A DNA stretch of 64,000 nt, from contig NZ_CP046103.1 of NCBI RefSeq assembly GCF_009707325.1, positions 1,847,810 through 1,911,809 on the forward strand, read 5' to 3'. Both the position numbers and the translations under genes were made by a program. Source of the DNA: Pseudomonas sp. IB20 (GTDB taxonomy: Bacteria; Pseudomonadota; Gammaproteobacteria; Pseudomonadales; Pseudomonadaceae). Numbering within the stretch: position 1 is the stretch's first letter; each line of letters opens with the position of its first letter. Positions 1 through 9,186 of this stretch are shown piece by piece. The notes under the pieces were generated by a model, which searched no databases, had not been told where the DNA came from, and saw only the letters and a program-made list of their open reading frames with translations.

Positions 1-689
1 CGCGCTCGGTGATGGAAATCAGCGGCCAGTTCACCCACGAAGCCGAAGGGTTGGTGCGGGTCAGCGTGCCCAAGGCAGTCGGGCGGTTTGTGGTGCATCC
101 GCATATGCCTGAGTTTTTGCGGCGTTATCCGAAGGTGGATGTGCAGTTGATTCTTGAGGACCGGCATGTGGACCTGATCGACGACAACGTCGACCTGAGT
201 ATTCGCATCACCGACAGCCCGCCGCCCGGTCTGGTTGGCCGACAATTGTTGCCCATCGAACACTTGCTGTGCGCCACCCCGCAGTACCTGGCCGAGCACG
301 GCACGCCGGACCATCCGCATGATTTGCTTGAGCACAGTTGTATTTACCTCGGCGAAACGCCGGGCGATTCACGCTGGAAATTCCGCCAGGGCGGCAAGGC
401 GGTGACGGTCGGGGTGCGCGGTCGCTATGCGGCGAACCACACTGGGGTGAGGCTGGACGCGGTGTTGCAGCATGTGGGGATTGGCAGCTTGCCGTATTTC
501 ACCGCGCGGCATGCGCTGGAGCAGGGGCGGTTGGTGCAGGTGTTGCCAGCGTGGGATTTTATTGCGTCCTACCATGGCGAGGCGTGGTTGCTGCATTCGC
601 CGACGCGGTATCTGCCGCCGAAGTTACGCGTGTTTATTGATTATCTGGTGGCGTGTATGGCGAAGGAGCCGACGTTGCGTCGACGCTGA
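1..689 (+). CDS. LysR-family transcriptional regulator, C-terminal part (5' end outside window)
   Basis: The reading frame is already open at the window edge (first full codon at position 3) and stops with TGA at 687-689. The visible part, about 229 codons, is the LysR substrate-binding domain: a GLVRVSVP start, FLRRYPKVDVQL, then DLSIRITDSPPPGLVGRQL, the usual layout of the effector-binding lobes in the CrgA/DmlR-like LysR subgroup. The N-terminal helix-turn-helix lies outside the window, so neither the start nor the divergent partner gene can be seen. The effector cannot be told from sequence. Confidence 0.88.
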   Translation, partial: RSVMEISGQFTHEAEGLVRVSVPKAVGRFVVHPHMPEFLRRYPKVDVQLILEDRHVDLIDDNVDLSIRITDSPPPGLVGRQLLPIEHLLCATPQYLAEHGTPDHPHDLLEHSCIYLGETPGDSRWKFRQGGKAVTVGVRGRYAANHTGVRLDAVLQHVGIGSLPYFTARHALEQGRLVQVLPAWDFIASYHGEAWLLHSPTRYLPPKLRVFIDYLVACMAKEPTLRRR

Positions 690-706
690 TTGTAGGCGCT
701 GGCTCA

Positions 707-794
707 TGTGGGAGCTGGCTTGCCTGCGATGCAGGCGACTCGGTCTGGAAGTCAAAACCTTGGCGACTCCATCGCAGGCAAGCCAGCTCCCATA
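707..794. repeat. REPIN (inverted pair of REP sequences)
   Basis: TGTGGGAGCTGGCTTGCCTG at 707 is mirrored by its near-perfect reverse complement ending at 794, with about 40 bp between the arms. This is the doublet form of the P. fluorescens-group REP family, normally moved by a RAYT transposase encoded elsewhere in the genome. It lies between the LysR stop and the end of the following minus-strand gene. Confidence 0.85.
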
Positions 795-816
795 GAAGAG
801 CGTTTGTTCGCTGGGA

Positions 817-1224
817 TCAGTGCTTGCTTTGATCCTGCGGCATGGCCAGCAGCTGTTTTTCCTGGTTCCAGTCAAACGGTTCGTCGTTCTGTTCAGCTTC
901 GAAACGACGTTCTTCCAAGGCCTGGTATAGGTCCAGTTCTTCATCCGGCATGAAGTGCAGGCAGTCACCGCCAAAGAACCACAGCAGGTCGCGCGGCACC
1001 AAGTGGGCGATTTGCGGGTAGCGCAGGATAACCTGACTCATTATGTCCTGGCCCAGGTACTGGCTTTCGATCGGGTCGATCGGCAGCAGGGCGCGCAATT
1101 CGTCGAAACGCTCCAGGAACAGGGTATGGCTTTCCTCGGGCACCTGTTCGGCTTCGCCGACGGCAACCAGGATGCTGCGCAAGTGGTCGAGCAAGACGAG
1201 ATGATCGGCAACGACGTTGGACAC
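817..1224 (-). CDS. conserved hypothetical protein, 135 aa
   Basis: A soluble, acidic protein with no signal peptide, membrane segment or catalytic motif that I recognise. The start is taken as GTG at 1224 (SNVVADHLVLLDHL), because AGGA at 1233-1236 gives normal Shine-Dalgarno spacing; an upstream in-frame TTG at 1239 overlaps that site. The C-terminal half is rich in Glu and Asp. It lies downstream of the acyl-CoA dehydrogenase gene on the same strand, but a strong terminator separates the two, so it is probably transcribed on its own. From memory a similar small protein neighbours this fadE-type gene in other pseudomonads. Function unknown. Confidence 0.75.
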   Translation of the reverse strand: MSNVVADHLVLLDHLRSILVAVGEAEQVPEESHTLFLERFDELRALLPIDPIESQYLGQDIMSQVILRYPQIAHLVPRDLLWFFGGDCLHFMPDEELDLYQALEERRFEAEQNDEPFDWNQEKQLLAMPQDQSKH

Positions 1225-1240
1225 GAGATAAGTCCTCAAA

Positions 1241-1279
1241 GCAAAAACGGGCGCGAGAGTATATGCCTCTCGCGCCCGT
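1241..1279 (-). terminator. Rho-independent terminator of fadE
   Basis: A perfect 13-bp stem (ACGGGCGCGAGAG at 1247-1259 with CTCTCGCGCCCGT at 1267-1279) is followed, reading on the minus strand, by TTTTTG. It lies 35 bp past the fadE stop and upstream of the GTG of the next gene, so it ends the fadE transcript. Confidence 0.9.
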
Positions 1280-1313
1280 ATTTATATCACCTTAGCTTAT
1301 AGGGCGTGGGTGA

Positions 1314-3761
1314 TCAGCGGACTTTACCCTCAGCCTGGGTCAGCTCTTCCTTGCTGAAATCATCCACGTCGATCACCTTGCGCCGCGCTGCTTCGGCGTC
1401 GCGCAGGGTTTGCGCTTCGGCCGGTTGCAGCACTCCGGCGTGCAGTGCGGCATCGATGGCATGCTCACCGGCACTCGGTTTGACTTGGCCGCTTTTCAGC
1501 GCGGCGTGCAGCTTTTTCTGCAGCGGTTGGCTGGCACCGAGCAAGTCGTAGGCATGTTGCAGGGCGCCGACCGGGTCTTCTGCCGATTGCGGACGGTAGC
1601 AGCCGGCCAGCAGTTCTTCGAGGGTCGGGTCGCCTTTGGCGCGACCGATGACGGCGGCTACTTCGGCATCCAGCGCATCGGACGGCCCGGTATGGCGACG
1701 CCCGAACGGGAACACGATCACCCGCAGCAGGCAGCCGAGCACCTTGTTCGGGAAGTTGCTCAGCAGCTCATCCAGCGCGCGTTCCGATTCGCCGAGGCTT
1801 TCTTCCATGGCCCAGGCGAACAGCGGTTCCAGATGGTCCGGCGAATCCAGGTCGTGATAGCGCTTGAGCGCTGCCGACGCCAGGTACATGTGGCTCAGCA
1901 CATCCCCCAGGCGCGCCGACAGGCGTTCGCGACGTTTCAACTCGCCGCCCAGCAGCATCATGCTCAAGTCGGCAAGCAGGGCAAATGCGGCTGCCTGACG
2001 GTTAAGCGCACGGAAGTAACCCTGGCTCAGGCGGTTGCCCGGGGCTTTCTCGAAGTGGCCAACACCCAGGTTCAGCACCAAAGTGCTGGCGGCGTTGCTC
2101 ACGGCGAAACCGATGTGTTGCATCAGCAAGCCGTCGAACTCCTTGAGTGCCTGGTCATGGTCTTCACGGCCGGCGAGGGCCATTTCCTTGAGCACGAACG
2201 GGTGGCAGCGAATCGCGCCCTGGCCAAAGATCATCAGGTTGCGCGACAGGATGTTCGCGCCTTCCACGGTGATGAAGATCGGCGCGCCTTGCCAGTTACG
2301 GCCCAGGTAGTTGTTCGGGCCCATGATGATGCCCTTGCCACCGTGTACGTCCATGGCGTGGCTGATGCACTCGCGGCCGCGCTCAGTGAGGTGGTACTTG
2401 AGGATCGCTGACAGCACCGAGGGTTTTTCCCCCAGGTCCACCGCGTTGGCGGTGAGCATGCGTGCGCTGTCCATCAGCCAGGCATTGCCGCCGATACGCG
2501 CCAGGGCTTCCTGGATACCTTCGAAGGCCGACAGCGGCACGTTGAACTGCTCACGCACCTGGGCGTACTGGCCGGTCACCAGGCTGGTGAACTTGGCCGC
2601 GCCGGTGCCCACCGCGGGCAGGGAGATCGAGCGGCCCACCGACAGGCAGTTCATCAGCATCATCCAGCCCTTGCCGAGCATCTCCTGGCCACCGATGAGG
2701 AATTCCAGGGGGATGAACACGTCTTTGCCCGAGTTGGGGCCGTTCATGAACGCCGCGCCCAGTGGCAGGTGGCGGCGGCCGATTTCCACGCCAGGGGTGT
2801 CGGTGGGGATCAGCGCCAGGCTGATGCCCAAGTCTTCTTTATCGCCCAGCAGGTGGTCCGGGTCATGCGCCTTGAACGCGAGCCCCAACAGGGTCGCGAC
2901 TGGGCCGAGCGTGATGTAGCGTTTTTCCCAGTTGAGGCGCAGGCCAAGGGTTTCCTTGCCTTCCCATTCACCTTTGCAGATCACGCCGGTGTCGGGCATG
3001 GCGCCAGCGTCGGAGCCGGCCAGCGGGCCCGTCAGCGCGAAGCACGGAATATCGTCGCCACGCGCCAGGCGCGGCAGGTAGTGGTTGCGTTGTTCATCGG
3101 TGCCGTAATGCAGCAGTAATTCAGCCGGGCCGAGGGAGTTGGGCACCATCACCGTGGAGGCCAGGTCGCCGCTGCGGGTCGCGAGCTTCATGGCAACCTG
3201 GGAGTGGGCGTAGGCGGAGAAGCCCTTGCCGCCGTACTCCTTGGGAATGATCAGGGCAAAGAAGCCGTGGGTCTTGATGTGTTCCCAGGCAGCGGGCGGC
3301 AGGTCCATGGCCTGGCCGATTTCCCAGTCGCTGACCATCGCGCAGAGTTCTTCGGTGGGGCCGTCGATGAAGGCCTGTTCTTCTTCGGTCAGTTGCGCCT
3401 TGGGGTAGGCCAGTAACTTGTCCCAATCGGGGCGACCGCTGAACAGTTCGCCATCCCACCATACGGTGCCGGCATCAATCGCGTCGCGCTCGGTCTCGGA
3501 CATCGGCGGCAGGACTTTCTGGAACCAGCTGAACAGCGGCTTGGTGAAGTATTGGCGGCGCAGGTCGGGCAGCAGCAGGGGCGCGGCCACGAGGGCGATC
3601 AACACCCAGAAGATCAGCAGCAGCCAACCCGGTGCGTGGCTCCAGGCGCCCATCGCCAGCAGGTAAACGGCGACCACGCCCAGGGCGGGCAGGGGCGCGG
3701 TGCGGCGGTGTGCCAGGTAGGCAATGCCGACCACCAGAACCAGTATCCACAACAACAGCAT
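1314..3761 (-). CDS. fadE: FadE-type acyl-CoA dehydrogenase, 815 aa
   Basis: This catalyses the first, FAD-dependent oxidation step of fatty-acid beta-oxidation. The length matches E. coli FadE (814 aa) rather than ordinary 380-aa dehydrogenases. Residues 1-70 hold two or three hydrophobic segments, consistent with membrane attachment. The central part carries the acyl-CoA dehydrogenase fold, with the FadE-like stretches PKEYGGKGFSAYAHSQV, CFALTGPLAGSDAG and MDVHGGKGI; the C-terminal 250 residues are the helical FadE extension (DUF1974). ATG at 3761 is chosen because CGGAGGA lies 8 bases upstream; a TTG at 3767 would be too close to it. The gene is monocistronic and ends at a strong terminator. 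Pseudomonads have several paralogues, so chain-length preference is unknown. Confidence 0.93.
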   Translation of the reverse strand: MLLLWILVLVVGIAYLAHRRTAPLPALGVVAVYLLAMGAWSHAPGWLLLIFWVLIALVAAPLLLPDLRRQYFTKPLFSWFQKVLPPMSETERDAIDAGTVWWDGELFSGRPDWDKLLAYPKAQLTEEEQAFIDGPTEELCAMVSDWEIGQAMDLPPAAWEHIKTHGFFALIIPKEYGGKGFSAYAHSQVAMKLATRSGDLASTVMVPNSLGPAELLLHYGTDEQRNHYLPRLARGDDIPCFALTGPLAGSDAGAMPDTGVICKGEWEGKETLGLRLNWEKRYITLGPVATLLGLAFKAHDPDHLLGDKEDLGISLALIPTDTPGVEIGRRHLPLGAAFMNGPNSGKDVFIPLEFLIGGQEMLGKGWMMLMNCLSVGRSISLPAVGTGAAKFTSLVTGQYAQVREQFNVPLSAFEGIQEALARIGGNAWLMDSARMLTANAVDLGEKPSVLSAILKYHLTERGRECISHAMDVHGGKGIIMGPNNYLGRNWQGAPIFITVEGANILSRNLMIFGQGAIRCHPFVLKEMALAGREDHDQALKEFDGLLMQHIGFAVSNAASTLVLNLGVGHFEKAPGNRLSQGYFRALNRQAAAFALLADLSMMLLGGELKRRERLSARLGDVLSHMYLASAALKRYHDLDSPDHLEPLFAWAMEESLGESERALDELLSNFPNKVLGCLLRVIVFPFGRRHTGPSDALDAEVAAVIGRAKGDPTLEELLAGCYRPQSAEDPVGALQHAYDLLGASQPLQKKLHAALKSGQVKPSAGEHAIDAALHAGVLQPAEAQTLRDAEAARRKVIDVDDFSKEELTQAEGKVR

Positions 3762-3952
3762 ATTCAATCCTCCGTGAAACCAGGGGCGAAACCACCATGG
3801 AGCTTAGTCGGCATCCGAAAAAGCGCGGTGATGAGCGTGTAACGAGTTGTACAGGAAGCACCGATCACCAGGCGCCGACATTTGGCCGAATCGTCGTTAT
3901 CGCAAGGGCAGACCTGTCGTTAGACTCAAGGCTTCCTCCGGAGATAACGCTC

Positions 3953-4612
3953 ATGGATACGTACCTGCGTCCCAGCCGCTTCATCGATAGTGACCACCCT
4001 GCGGTGGTGGAGTTCGCGGAAAAACATCGCGGTCCCAGCGCGGATTTGCGTGACCAGGCAGTCAGTCTTTATTACGCCGTGCGTGAGGCGATTCGCTACA
4101 ACCCCTACACCTTCAGCCGCGACCCAGGCACCCTGAGCGCCAGCTTCGCCCTGGCTGCCGGTGAGAGCTACTGCGTGCCCAAGGCCACCTTGCTCGCCGC
4201 CTGCGCCCGCCACTGCTGCATTCCGGCGCGCATCGGCCTGGCGGATGTGCGCAATCATCTCTCGACGCCACGCCTGATCGCTTTGCTCAAAAGCGATGTG
4301 TTCGCCATGCACGGCTATACCGAGTTGTACCTGCGCGGGCGTTGGGTCAAAGCCACGCCTGCGTTCAACAGCCAGCTGTGCGAATTGTTTGATGTACCGC
4401 CGCTGGAATTCGATGGCCTCAACGACAGCGTGTTCCATGCGTTCAATCGCCAGGGCCAGCGCTCGATGGAATATGTGCTGGACCACGGGCAGTTTTCCGA
4501 CGTGCCGGAGGCATTTTTCTTCGCGCATATTCAGCAGTGTTACCCGCACCTGTTTGCCGAGGACATGCCGATCCTGCTGGGGGACCTGCAGAGCGATTTA
4601 AGCCGCGCATGA
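3953..4612 (+). CDS. transglutaminase-like cysteine protein, 219 aa
   Basis: A small soluble member of the transglutaminase-like (papain-fold) superfamily, COG1305 type. The putative nucleophile is Cys74 in ESYCVPKA and the His is His120 in MHGYTELYLRGRWVKATPAFN; the third catalytic position, usually Asp before the PxxN stretch, reads Thr here. Family members act as peptidases or amidases rather than true cross-linkers, and the substrate is unknown. The start at 3953 has CGGAGA about 10 bases upstream. The frame is open upstream, but that part lacks family similarity. No operon partner is evident; the next gene starts 56 bp downstream on the same strand. Confidence 0.82.
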   Translation: MDTYLRPSRFIDSDHPAVVEFAEKHRGPSADLRDQAVSLYYAVREAIRYNPYTFSRDPGTLSASFALAAGESYCVPKATLLAACARHCCIPARIGLADVRNHLSTPRLIALLKSDVFAMHGYTELYLRGRWVKATPAFNSQLCELFDVPPLEFDGLNDSVFHAFNRQGQRSMEYVLDHGQFSDVPEAFFFAHIQQCYPHLFAEDMPILLGDLQSDLSRA

Positions 4613-4668
4613 ACCGGCGTATGCTGCTGCGTTCATCAAGCCATGTTCATCAACGATAAGGCGCGGTC

Positions 4669-5286
4669 ATGCTGAAAGTCTGGGGTCGTAAAAATTCATC
4701 AAACGTCAGGAAAGCACTGTGGTGCGCCGAGGAGCTCGGCCTGGACTATGAAGCAATTGATGCGGGCGGAGCTTTTGGTGTGGTCGACACGCCGCAATAC
4801 CGAGCGTTGAACCCCAATGGCCGGGTGCCGATGATCGAAGACGGCGACTTTGTGCTCTGGGAATCCAACACCATCGTGCGTTACCTCTGCGCCAAGCAGG
4901 CGTCGAACTGGTACCCAAGCGACCTGCAAGCGCGGGCGAATGCCGAGAAGTGGATGGATTGGACCACGTCCACCTTCGCCGAACCGTTCAAGATCGTGTT
5001 CTGGGGCGTACTGCGCACCCCGGCGGAAAAACAGAACTGGGACACCATCCACGCCGGGCGTCAGGCGTGTATTGATGTGCTCCACACCGTCGAGCAGGCA
5101 CTGGCCGTGCAGCCGTATCTGTCGGGCAACGCGATCGGCATGGGCGATATCCCGCTGGGCAGCTTCATTTATGCCTGGTTTGAAATGCCCATCGAACGCC
5201 CGTCGATGCCCCATTTAGAGGCCTGGTACCAACGCTTGCAACAGCGCCCGGCCTACCGCAAAGCCGTGATGACCGCGTTGACTTAA
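4669..5286 (+). CDS. glutathione S-transferase family protein, 205 aa
   Basis: The N-terminal thioredoxin-like domain (about 1-80) begins MLKVWGRKNSSNVRKALW and contains NPNGRVPMIEDGDFVLWESNTIVRYL. The NGRVP cis-proline loop and the ES pair are the usual glutathione-binding elements. Residues 90-205 form the all-helical C-terminal domain. The Ser-Ser-Asn near residue 11 suggests a Ser/Cys-type rather than Tyr-type active site. The length is normal for the family. It probably detoxifies electrophiles in the cytosol; its substrate cannot be assigned. Confidence 0.88.
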   Translation: MLKVWGRKNSSNVRKALWCAEELGLDYEAIDAGGAFGVVDTPQYRALNPNGRVPMIEDGDFVLWESNTIVRYLCAKQASNWYPSDLQARANAEKWMDWTTSTFAEPFKIVFWGVLRTPAEKQNWDTIHAGRQACIDVLHTVEQALAVQPYLSGNAIGMGDIPLGSFIYAWFEMPIERPSMPHLEAWYQRLQQRPAYRKAVMTALT

Positions 5287-5420
5287 TACCCACTATTAAT
5301 ACGGGTGACTGTACTTGTGCGGCGCGGGCAAGCAACATGCCTGCCATGCGCCGCCGTTGAACTACCTGGGCTGCGCCCTCATCTACTGTTCCTATTCCCT
5401 TCTTTGGTGCGTATTCCGAT

Positions 5421-6353
5421 ATGAGTTCCGCTCTGTCCATCCGGCAGCTAACCAAAACCTACGGCAACGGTTTCCAGGCCCTGAGTGGTATCGATCTGGA
5501 CGTTGCCGAAGGTGACTTCTTCGCCTTGCTCGGCCCCAACGGCGCTGGCAAATCCACCACCATCGGCATTCTCTCGACCCTGGTCAACAAGACCAGCGGC
5601 ACGGTGAATATTTTTGGTCATGACCTGGACAAGTCCCCGGCGGCGCTCAAGCGTTCCATCGGCGTGGTGCCCCAGGAATTCAACTTCAACCAGTTTGAAA
5701 AGACCTTCGACATCATCGTCACCCAGGCCGGCTACTACGGCATCCCGGCAAAAATCGCCAAGGAACGCGCCGAGCAGTACCTGACCCAGTTGGGTCTGTG
5801 GGACAAGCGCGACGTGCCTTCGCGTTCGCTCTCGGGTGGCATGAAGCGCCGCCTGATGATCGCTCGCGCACTGGTGCACGAACCGCGCCTGCTGATCCTC
5901 GACGAGCCGACCGCCGGTGTCGACATTGAGCTGCGTCGCTCGATGTGGACCTTCCTCACCGAGCTGAATGAGAAGGGCATCACCATCATCCTCACCACTC
6001 ATTACCTGGAAGAGGCTGAGCAACTGTGCCGCAACATCGGCATCATCGACCATGGCACCATCGTCGAGAACACCAGCATGCGTAACTTGCTGGGCCAGTT
6101 GCATGTGGAAACTTTCCTGCTCGACGTGAAAAACAATCTGCCGGTGGCGCCGCAACTGCTTGGCTACCCAAGCCGCCTGGTCGACGCCCACACCCTGGAA
6201 GTCCAGGTGGACAAAGCCATGGGCATCACTGCGTTGTTTACCCAACTGGCCGCCCAGAACATCGAAGTGCTGAGCCTGCGTAATAAAACCAATCGCCTTG
6301 AGGAGTTGTTCGTGTCCTTGGTGGAGAAAAATCTGGCGAAGGTGGCGGTATGA
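5421..6353 (+). CDS. yadG: ABC transporter ATP-binding protein (YadG-like), 310 aa
   Basis: A cytosolic ATPase subunit of an ABC-2 type exporter. It has Walker A GPNGAGKST (about residues 39-47), the signature LSGGMKRRLM, Walker B LLILDEPTAGVD and the switch His in LTTHYLEEAEQL, followed by a DUF4162-like C-terminal part. There is no convincing Shine-Dalgarno sequence before the ATG. Its stop overlaps the start of the permease gene (ATGA at 6350-6353), so the two are translationally coupled. The exported substrate is unknown. Confidence 0.92.
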   Translation: MSSALSIRQLTKTYGNGFQALSGIDLDVAEGDFFALLGPNGAGKSTTIGILSTLVNKTSGTVNIFGHDLDKSPAALKRSIGVVPQEFNFNQFEKTFDIIVTQAGYYGIPAKIAKERAEQYLTQLGLWDKRDVPSRSLSGGMKRRLMIARALVHEPRLLILDEPTAGVDIELRRSMWTFLTELNEKGITIILTTHYLEEAEQLCRNIGIIDHGTIVENTSMRNLLGQLHVETFLLDVKNNLPVAPQLLGYPSRLVDAHTLEVQVDKAMGITALFTQLAAQNIEVLSLRNKTNRLEELFVSLVEKNLAKVAV

Positions 6354-7129
6354 GTTCTGAACTGCAACCCAACATTGTCGCGCTGCAGACGATTGTCTAC
6401 CGTGAAGTGAAGCGCTTTACCCGGATCTGGCCGCAGACTTTGCTGCCGCCGGCGATCACCATGGTCCTGTACTTTGTGATTTTCGGTAACTTGATCGGCC
6501 GTCAGATCGGCGACATGGGTGGCTTCACCTACATGGAGTACATCGTGCCGGGCCTGATCATGATGTCGGTGATCACCAACTCCTACGGCAACGTGGTCTC
6601 CAGTTTCTTCGGCAGTAAGTTCCAGCGTTCCATCGAAGAACTGATGGTGTCGCCGGTGTCGCCGCACACGATTCTGATCGGCTACACCTTGGGCGGCGTG
6701 CTGCGTGGCTTGATGGTCGGCGTGATCGTGACTTTGCTGTCACTGTTCTTTACCCACCTGCAAGTGCATCACCTTGGGGTTACTATTCTGGTGGTGGTGC
6801 TGACCGCGACGATCTTCTCGCTGCTGGGCTTTATCAACGCTGTGTTTGCGCGCAATTTCGATGATATTTCGATCATTCCGACGTTCGTGCTGACGCCGCT
6901 GACTTACCTGGGCGGGGTGTTCTACTCCATCACCTTGTTGCCGCCGTTCTGGCAGACCGTGTCGCTGGCCAACCCGGTGCTGCACATGGTCAATGCCTTC
7001 CGCTACGGCATCCTGGGTGTGTCGGATATCAAGATCAGCGTGGCGATTACCTTTATGCTGGTGGCCACCGTGGTGCTGTATATCGGTTGCGCGCGGTTGC
7101 TGGTGAGCGGGCGTGGGATGCGTACGTAA
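6350..7129 (+). CDS. yadH: ABC-2 type permease (YadH-like), 259 aa
   Basis: A six-helix inner-membrane permease of the ABC-2 family, with the typical signature near the C-terminal half (LTPLTYLGGVFYSITLLPPFWQ). It forms the exporter with the preceding ATPase, whose stop codon overlaps its ATG by four bases. The pair ends at a strong terminator about 20 bp downstream and forms a complete two-gene unit with no dedicated binding protein or outer-membrane factor nearby. Substrate unknown. Confidence 0.92.
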   Translation: MSSELQPNIVALQTIVYREVKRFTRIWPQTLLPPAITMVLYFVIFGNLIGRQIGDMGGFTYMEYIVPGLIMMSVITNSYGNVVSSFFGSKFQRSIEELMVSPVSPHTILIGYTLGGVLRGLMVGVIVTLLSLFFTHLQVHHLGVTILVVVLTATIFSLLGFINAVFARNFDDISIIPTFVLTPLTYLGGVFYSITLLPPFWQTVSLANPVLHMVNAFRYGILGVSDIKISVAITFMLVATVVLYIGCARLLVSGRGMRT

Positions 7130-7149
7130 GTAGTTAGTCGGTTGCAAAG

Positions 7150-7177
7150 AAACGGCCTCTTGATGAGGCCGTTTTTT
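7150..7177 (+). terminator. Rho-independent terminator after the yadGH-like pair
   Basis: AAACGGCCTC (7150-7159) pairs with GAGGCCGTTT (7165-7174) around a 5-nt loop, with a T run to 7177. Confidence 0.92.
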
Positions 7178-7247
7178 ATTGGGTGCGCGGAACTAATGGG
7201 GGAGTTTTGCAGCATAGGTATTGGTTGAGTGTGTCGGTGTTGGGCTC

Positions 7248-7793
7248 TTAGCCTTTCAGTGCCAGCTCAATCAATTCATGCAGTTCTTCAACCGGCAACG
7301 GCGCACTGGCAAACAGGCTGCGATACACCGTGGGCGCCGCGATCAAATTCAGCAACCGATCCAGCGTCGGCAGCACATCGATGCTGCTTTGGTAACGGTC
7401 GAGAATAATCTGCAACTGGCCCATGAGAATGTTGCTGCAATAGTCCTTGGGATGACTGCACTGCACGTCGCGCATCATGTTGCGCCCAAGCTCAGAGCTC
7501 ATTTCATCCAGGTATTGCTCCCCCCATGCGCGCAAGTCACCGCGCAGGGTGCCGGTGTTAGCGGGCTCGGTGTCCGGGCGCAGGCGCTCCAGCGCCACGT
7601 CGGCGAGCAGGGCAGCCAAGTCGCCCCACCGGCGGTAGATGGTCGAGGGCGTAACGCCCGCGCGCGCAGCAATCATCGGCACGGTAACGCTGGAACGCTC
7701 ATGGGCTTCAAGCAGTTCGCGCGCGGCGTTATGCACTGATTCTTGAACCCGGGCACTGCGGCCCCCCGGGCGAAGGCCTTCTTTAATCGCCAT
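7248..7793 (-). CDS. TetR-family transcriptional repressor, 181 aa
   Basis: The N-terminal helix-turn-helix (about 18-65) reads VHNAARELLEAHERSSVTVP, then IAARAGVTPSTIYRRWGD, the standard TetR recognition helix. The remaining 115 residues are the helical ligand-binding and dimerisation domain. It is transcribed away from an MFS transporter gene that begins 91 bp upstream on the other strand, and a long palindrome lies in the gap. Together these suggest that it represses the transporter and possibly itself until a ligand binds. The ligand is unknown. Confidence 0.9.
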   Translation of the reverse strand: MAIKEGLRPGGRSARVQESVHNAARELLEAHERSSVTVPMIAARAGVTPSTIYRRWGDLAALLADVALERLRPDTEPANTGTLRGDLRAWGEQYLDEMSSELGRNMMRDVQCSHPKDYCSNILMGQLQIILDRYQSSIDVLPTLDRLLNLIAAPTVYRSLFASAPLPVEELHELIELALKG

Positions 7794-7839
7794 GCGTAAA
7801 ACCTTAACACAAAGAATTTGCTTTAAGCGCTTGCTGGTA

Positions 7840-7882
7840 GCACACTCCGCAAAAGCAAAATATTAGCTTTAGTGGAGTGTGC
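7840..7882. promoter_or_regulatory. 43-bp interrupted palindrome, candidate TetR operator
   Basis: The arms GCACACTCC (7840-7848) and GGAGTGTGC (7874-7882) share one symmetry centre, at 7861, with an inner pair AAAGC (7852-7856) and GCTTT (7866-7870). The right arm contains the Shine-Dalgarno GGAG of the MFS gene, so a bound repressor would cover its translation start region. It is the only strong dyad in the tetR-MFS gap. Confidence 0.65.
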
Positions 7883-7884
7883 AC

Positions 7885-9072
7885 ATGCCTAGCGTCATTT
7901 CTCAACGTTCCAGCTTGGCGTTCCTGGTCATCACCATGTTGACCTTCCTCGCTGCGTCCAGCGCGCCGACGCCGCTGTATCAGGTTTACCAGGACAACCT
8001 GCATTTCTCCGCAGCGATGCTGACGGTGATCTTTGGCGTGTATGCCGTGAGCTTGCTGGCGGCGCTGCTGACCGTCGGTTCGCTGTCGGACCATGTGGGG
8101 CGCAAGCCGGTGATTTTCGTCGCACTGATCCTCAATATTGTGTCGATGCTGTTGTTTATCAACGCTGACAGCACCGCCTACCTGATAGCCGCCCGAGCGC
8201 TGCAAGGTTTCGCCACCGGCACGGCAACCGCGGTGCTGGCGGCAACGCTGCTGGACACCGACCGCCTGCGCGGCCCGATGCTCAATAGCCTCGCGCCGCT
8301 GCTGGGCATGGCCAGTGGCGCCTTGGGCAGCGGCTTGCTGGTGGAGTACGGCCCACGCCCGACCCAATTGATTTACTTCACGCTGCTGGGCTTGATGCTG
8401 CTGCAGGCGCTTTATGTGTGGCGCTTGCCGGAAACCGTCAGCCGCATTCCGGGTGCCCTGAAGTCGCTGGCGCCCACCCTGCATGTGCCCGCGCAAGCGC
8501 GCCGGGGCTTGTGGCTGGTGATGCCGCTGAATGTGGCGGTGTGGGCACTGGGTGGGTTCTTTTCCTCGTTGGCGCCCTCGCTGGTGCGCGCCGCCACCGG
8601 CTCGACCTCGCACCTGATCGGAGGCGGCCTGGTGGCGGTCGTGACCTTGAGCGGTGCGGTGATGATCTACAGCCTGCGTGATCGCCCGGCAGACAAGGTC
8701 ATGCGCCTCTCGGCGGTGCTGTTGGCGGTGGGCGTGGCGTTGCTGCTAGTGGCAGTGCAGAGCGCCAGCCTGTGGCTGTTCTTTGCTGCCAGTGTGATCG
8801 CAGGTTTGGGCTTCGGCGGCGGGTTCATGGGCAGTGTGCGCAGTATCGTGAGCTTGGCATTGCCTCATGAGCGGGCGGGGTTGATGTCGGCGTTTTATGT
8901 CCTGAGCTACTTGGCGTTCTGCGTGCCCGCGCTGCTGGCGGGTAACCTAAGCCGAGTGTTTGGCCTGATCGCCACTACCGATGGCTACGGCGCCGTGCTC
9001 ATCGTGCTGGCCCTGAGTGCCTTAGCCGGTTTGCTGCTGCAGGATTCGGCGCGGGCCAAGGCGGCGGCCTAG
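7885..9072 (+). CDS. MFS transporter, 12-helix exporter type, 395 aa
   Basis: A polytopic inner-membrane protein of the major facilitator superfamily. The loop 2-3 motif is GSLSDHVGRKPVIF (about 56-69), the hallmark of MFS antiporters, and two sets of six hydrophobic segments are visible. ATG at 7885 is preferred over the in-frame GTG at 7879, because GGAG at 7874-7877 has proper spacing only to the ATG. Divergence from a TetR gene across a palindrome points to an inducible efflux pump. Substrate unknown. Confidence 0.88.
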   Translation: MPSVISQRSSLAFLVITMLTFLAASSAPTPLYQVYQDNLHFSAAMLTVIFGVYAVSLLAALLTVGSLSDHVGRKPVIFVALILNIVSMLLFINADSTAYLIAARALQGFATGTATAVLAATLLDTDRLRGPMLNSLAPLLGMASGALGSGLLVEYGPRPTQLIYFTLLGLMLLQALYVWRLPETVSRIPGALKSLAPTLHVPAQARRGLWLVMPLNVAVWALGGFFSSLAPSLVRAATGSTSHLIGGGLVAVVTLSGAVMIYSLRDRPADKVMRLSAVLLAVGVALLLVAVQSASLWLFFAASVIAGLGFGGGFMGSVRSIVSLALPHERAGLMSAFYVLSYLAFCVPALLAGNLSRVFGLIATTDGYGAVLIVLALSALAGLLLQDSARAKAAA

Positions 9073-9186
9073 TCAGTGTCTCTATATTGGTAAAGTAGAT
9101 AACAGTTAGAGATATTACCCGTTATATAGATATTCGTTCAGGTTCTATGATGATCTCAACCTCATGCGAGGAAGAGGATTACCAAC

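Noticed and set aside
1410..2411. Open frame of 333 codons on the plus strand opposite fadE
   Set aside because: It lies wholly inside fadE, shows no domain and is explained by GC-rich codon bias on the opposite strand.
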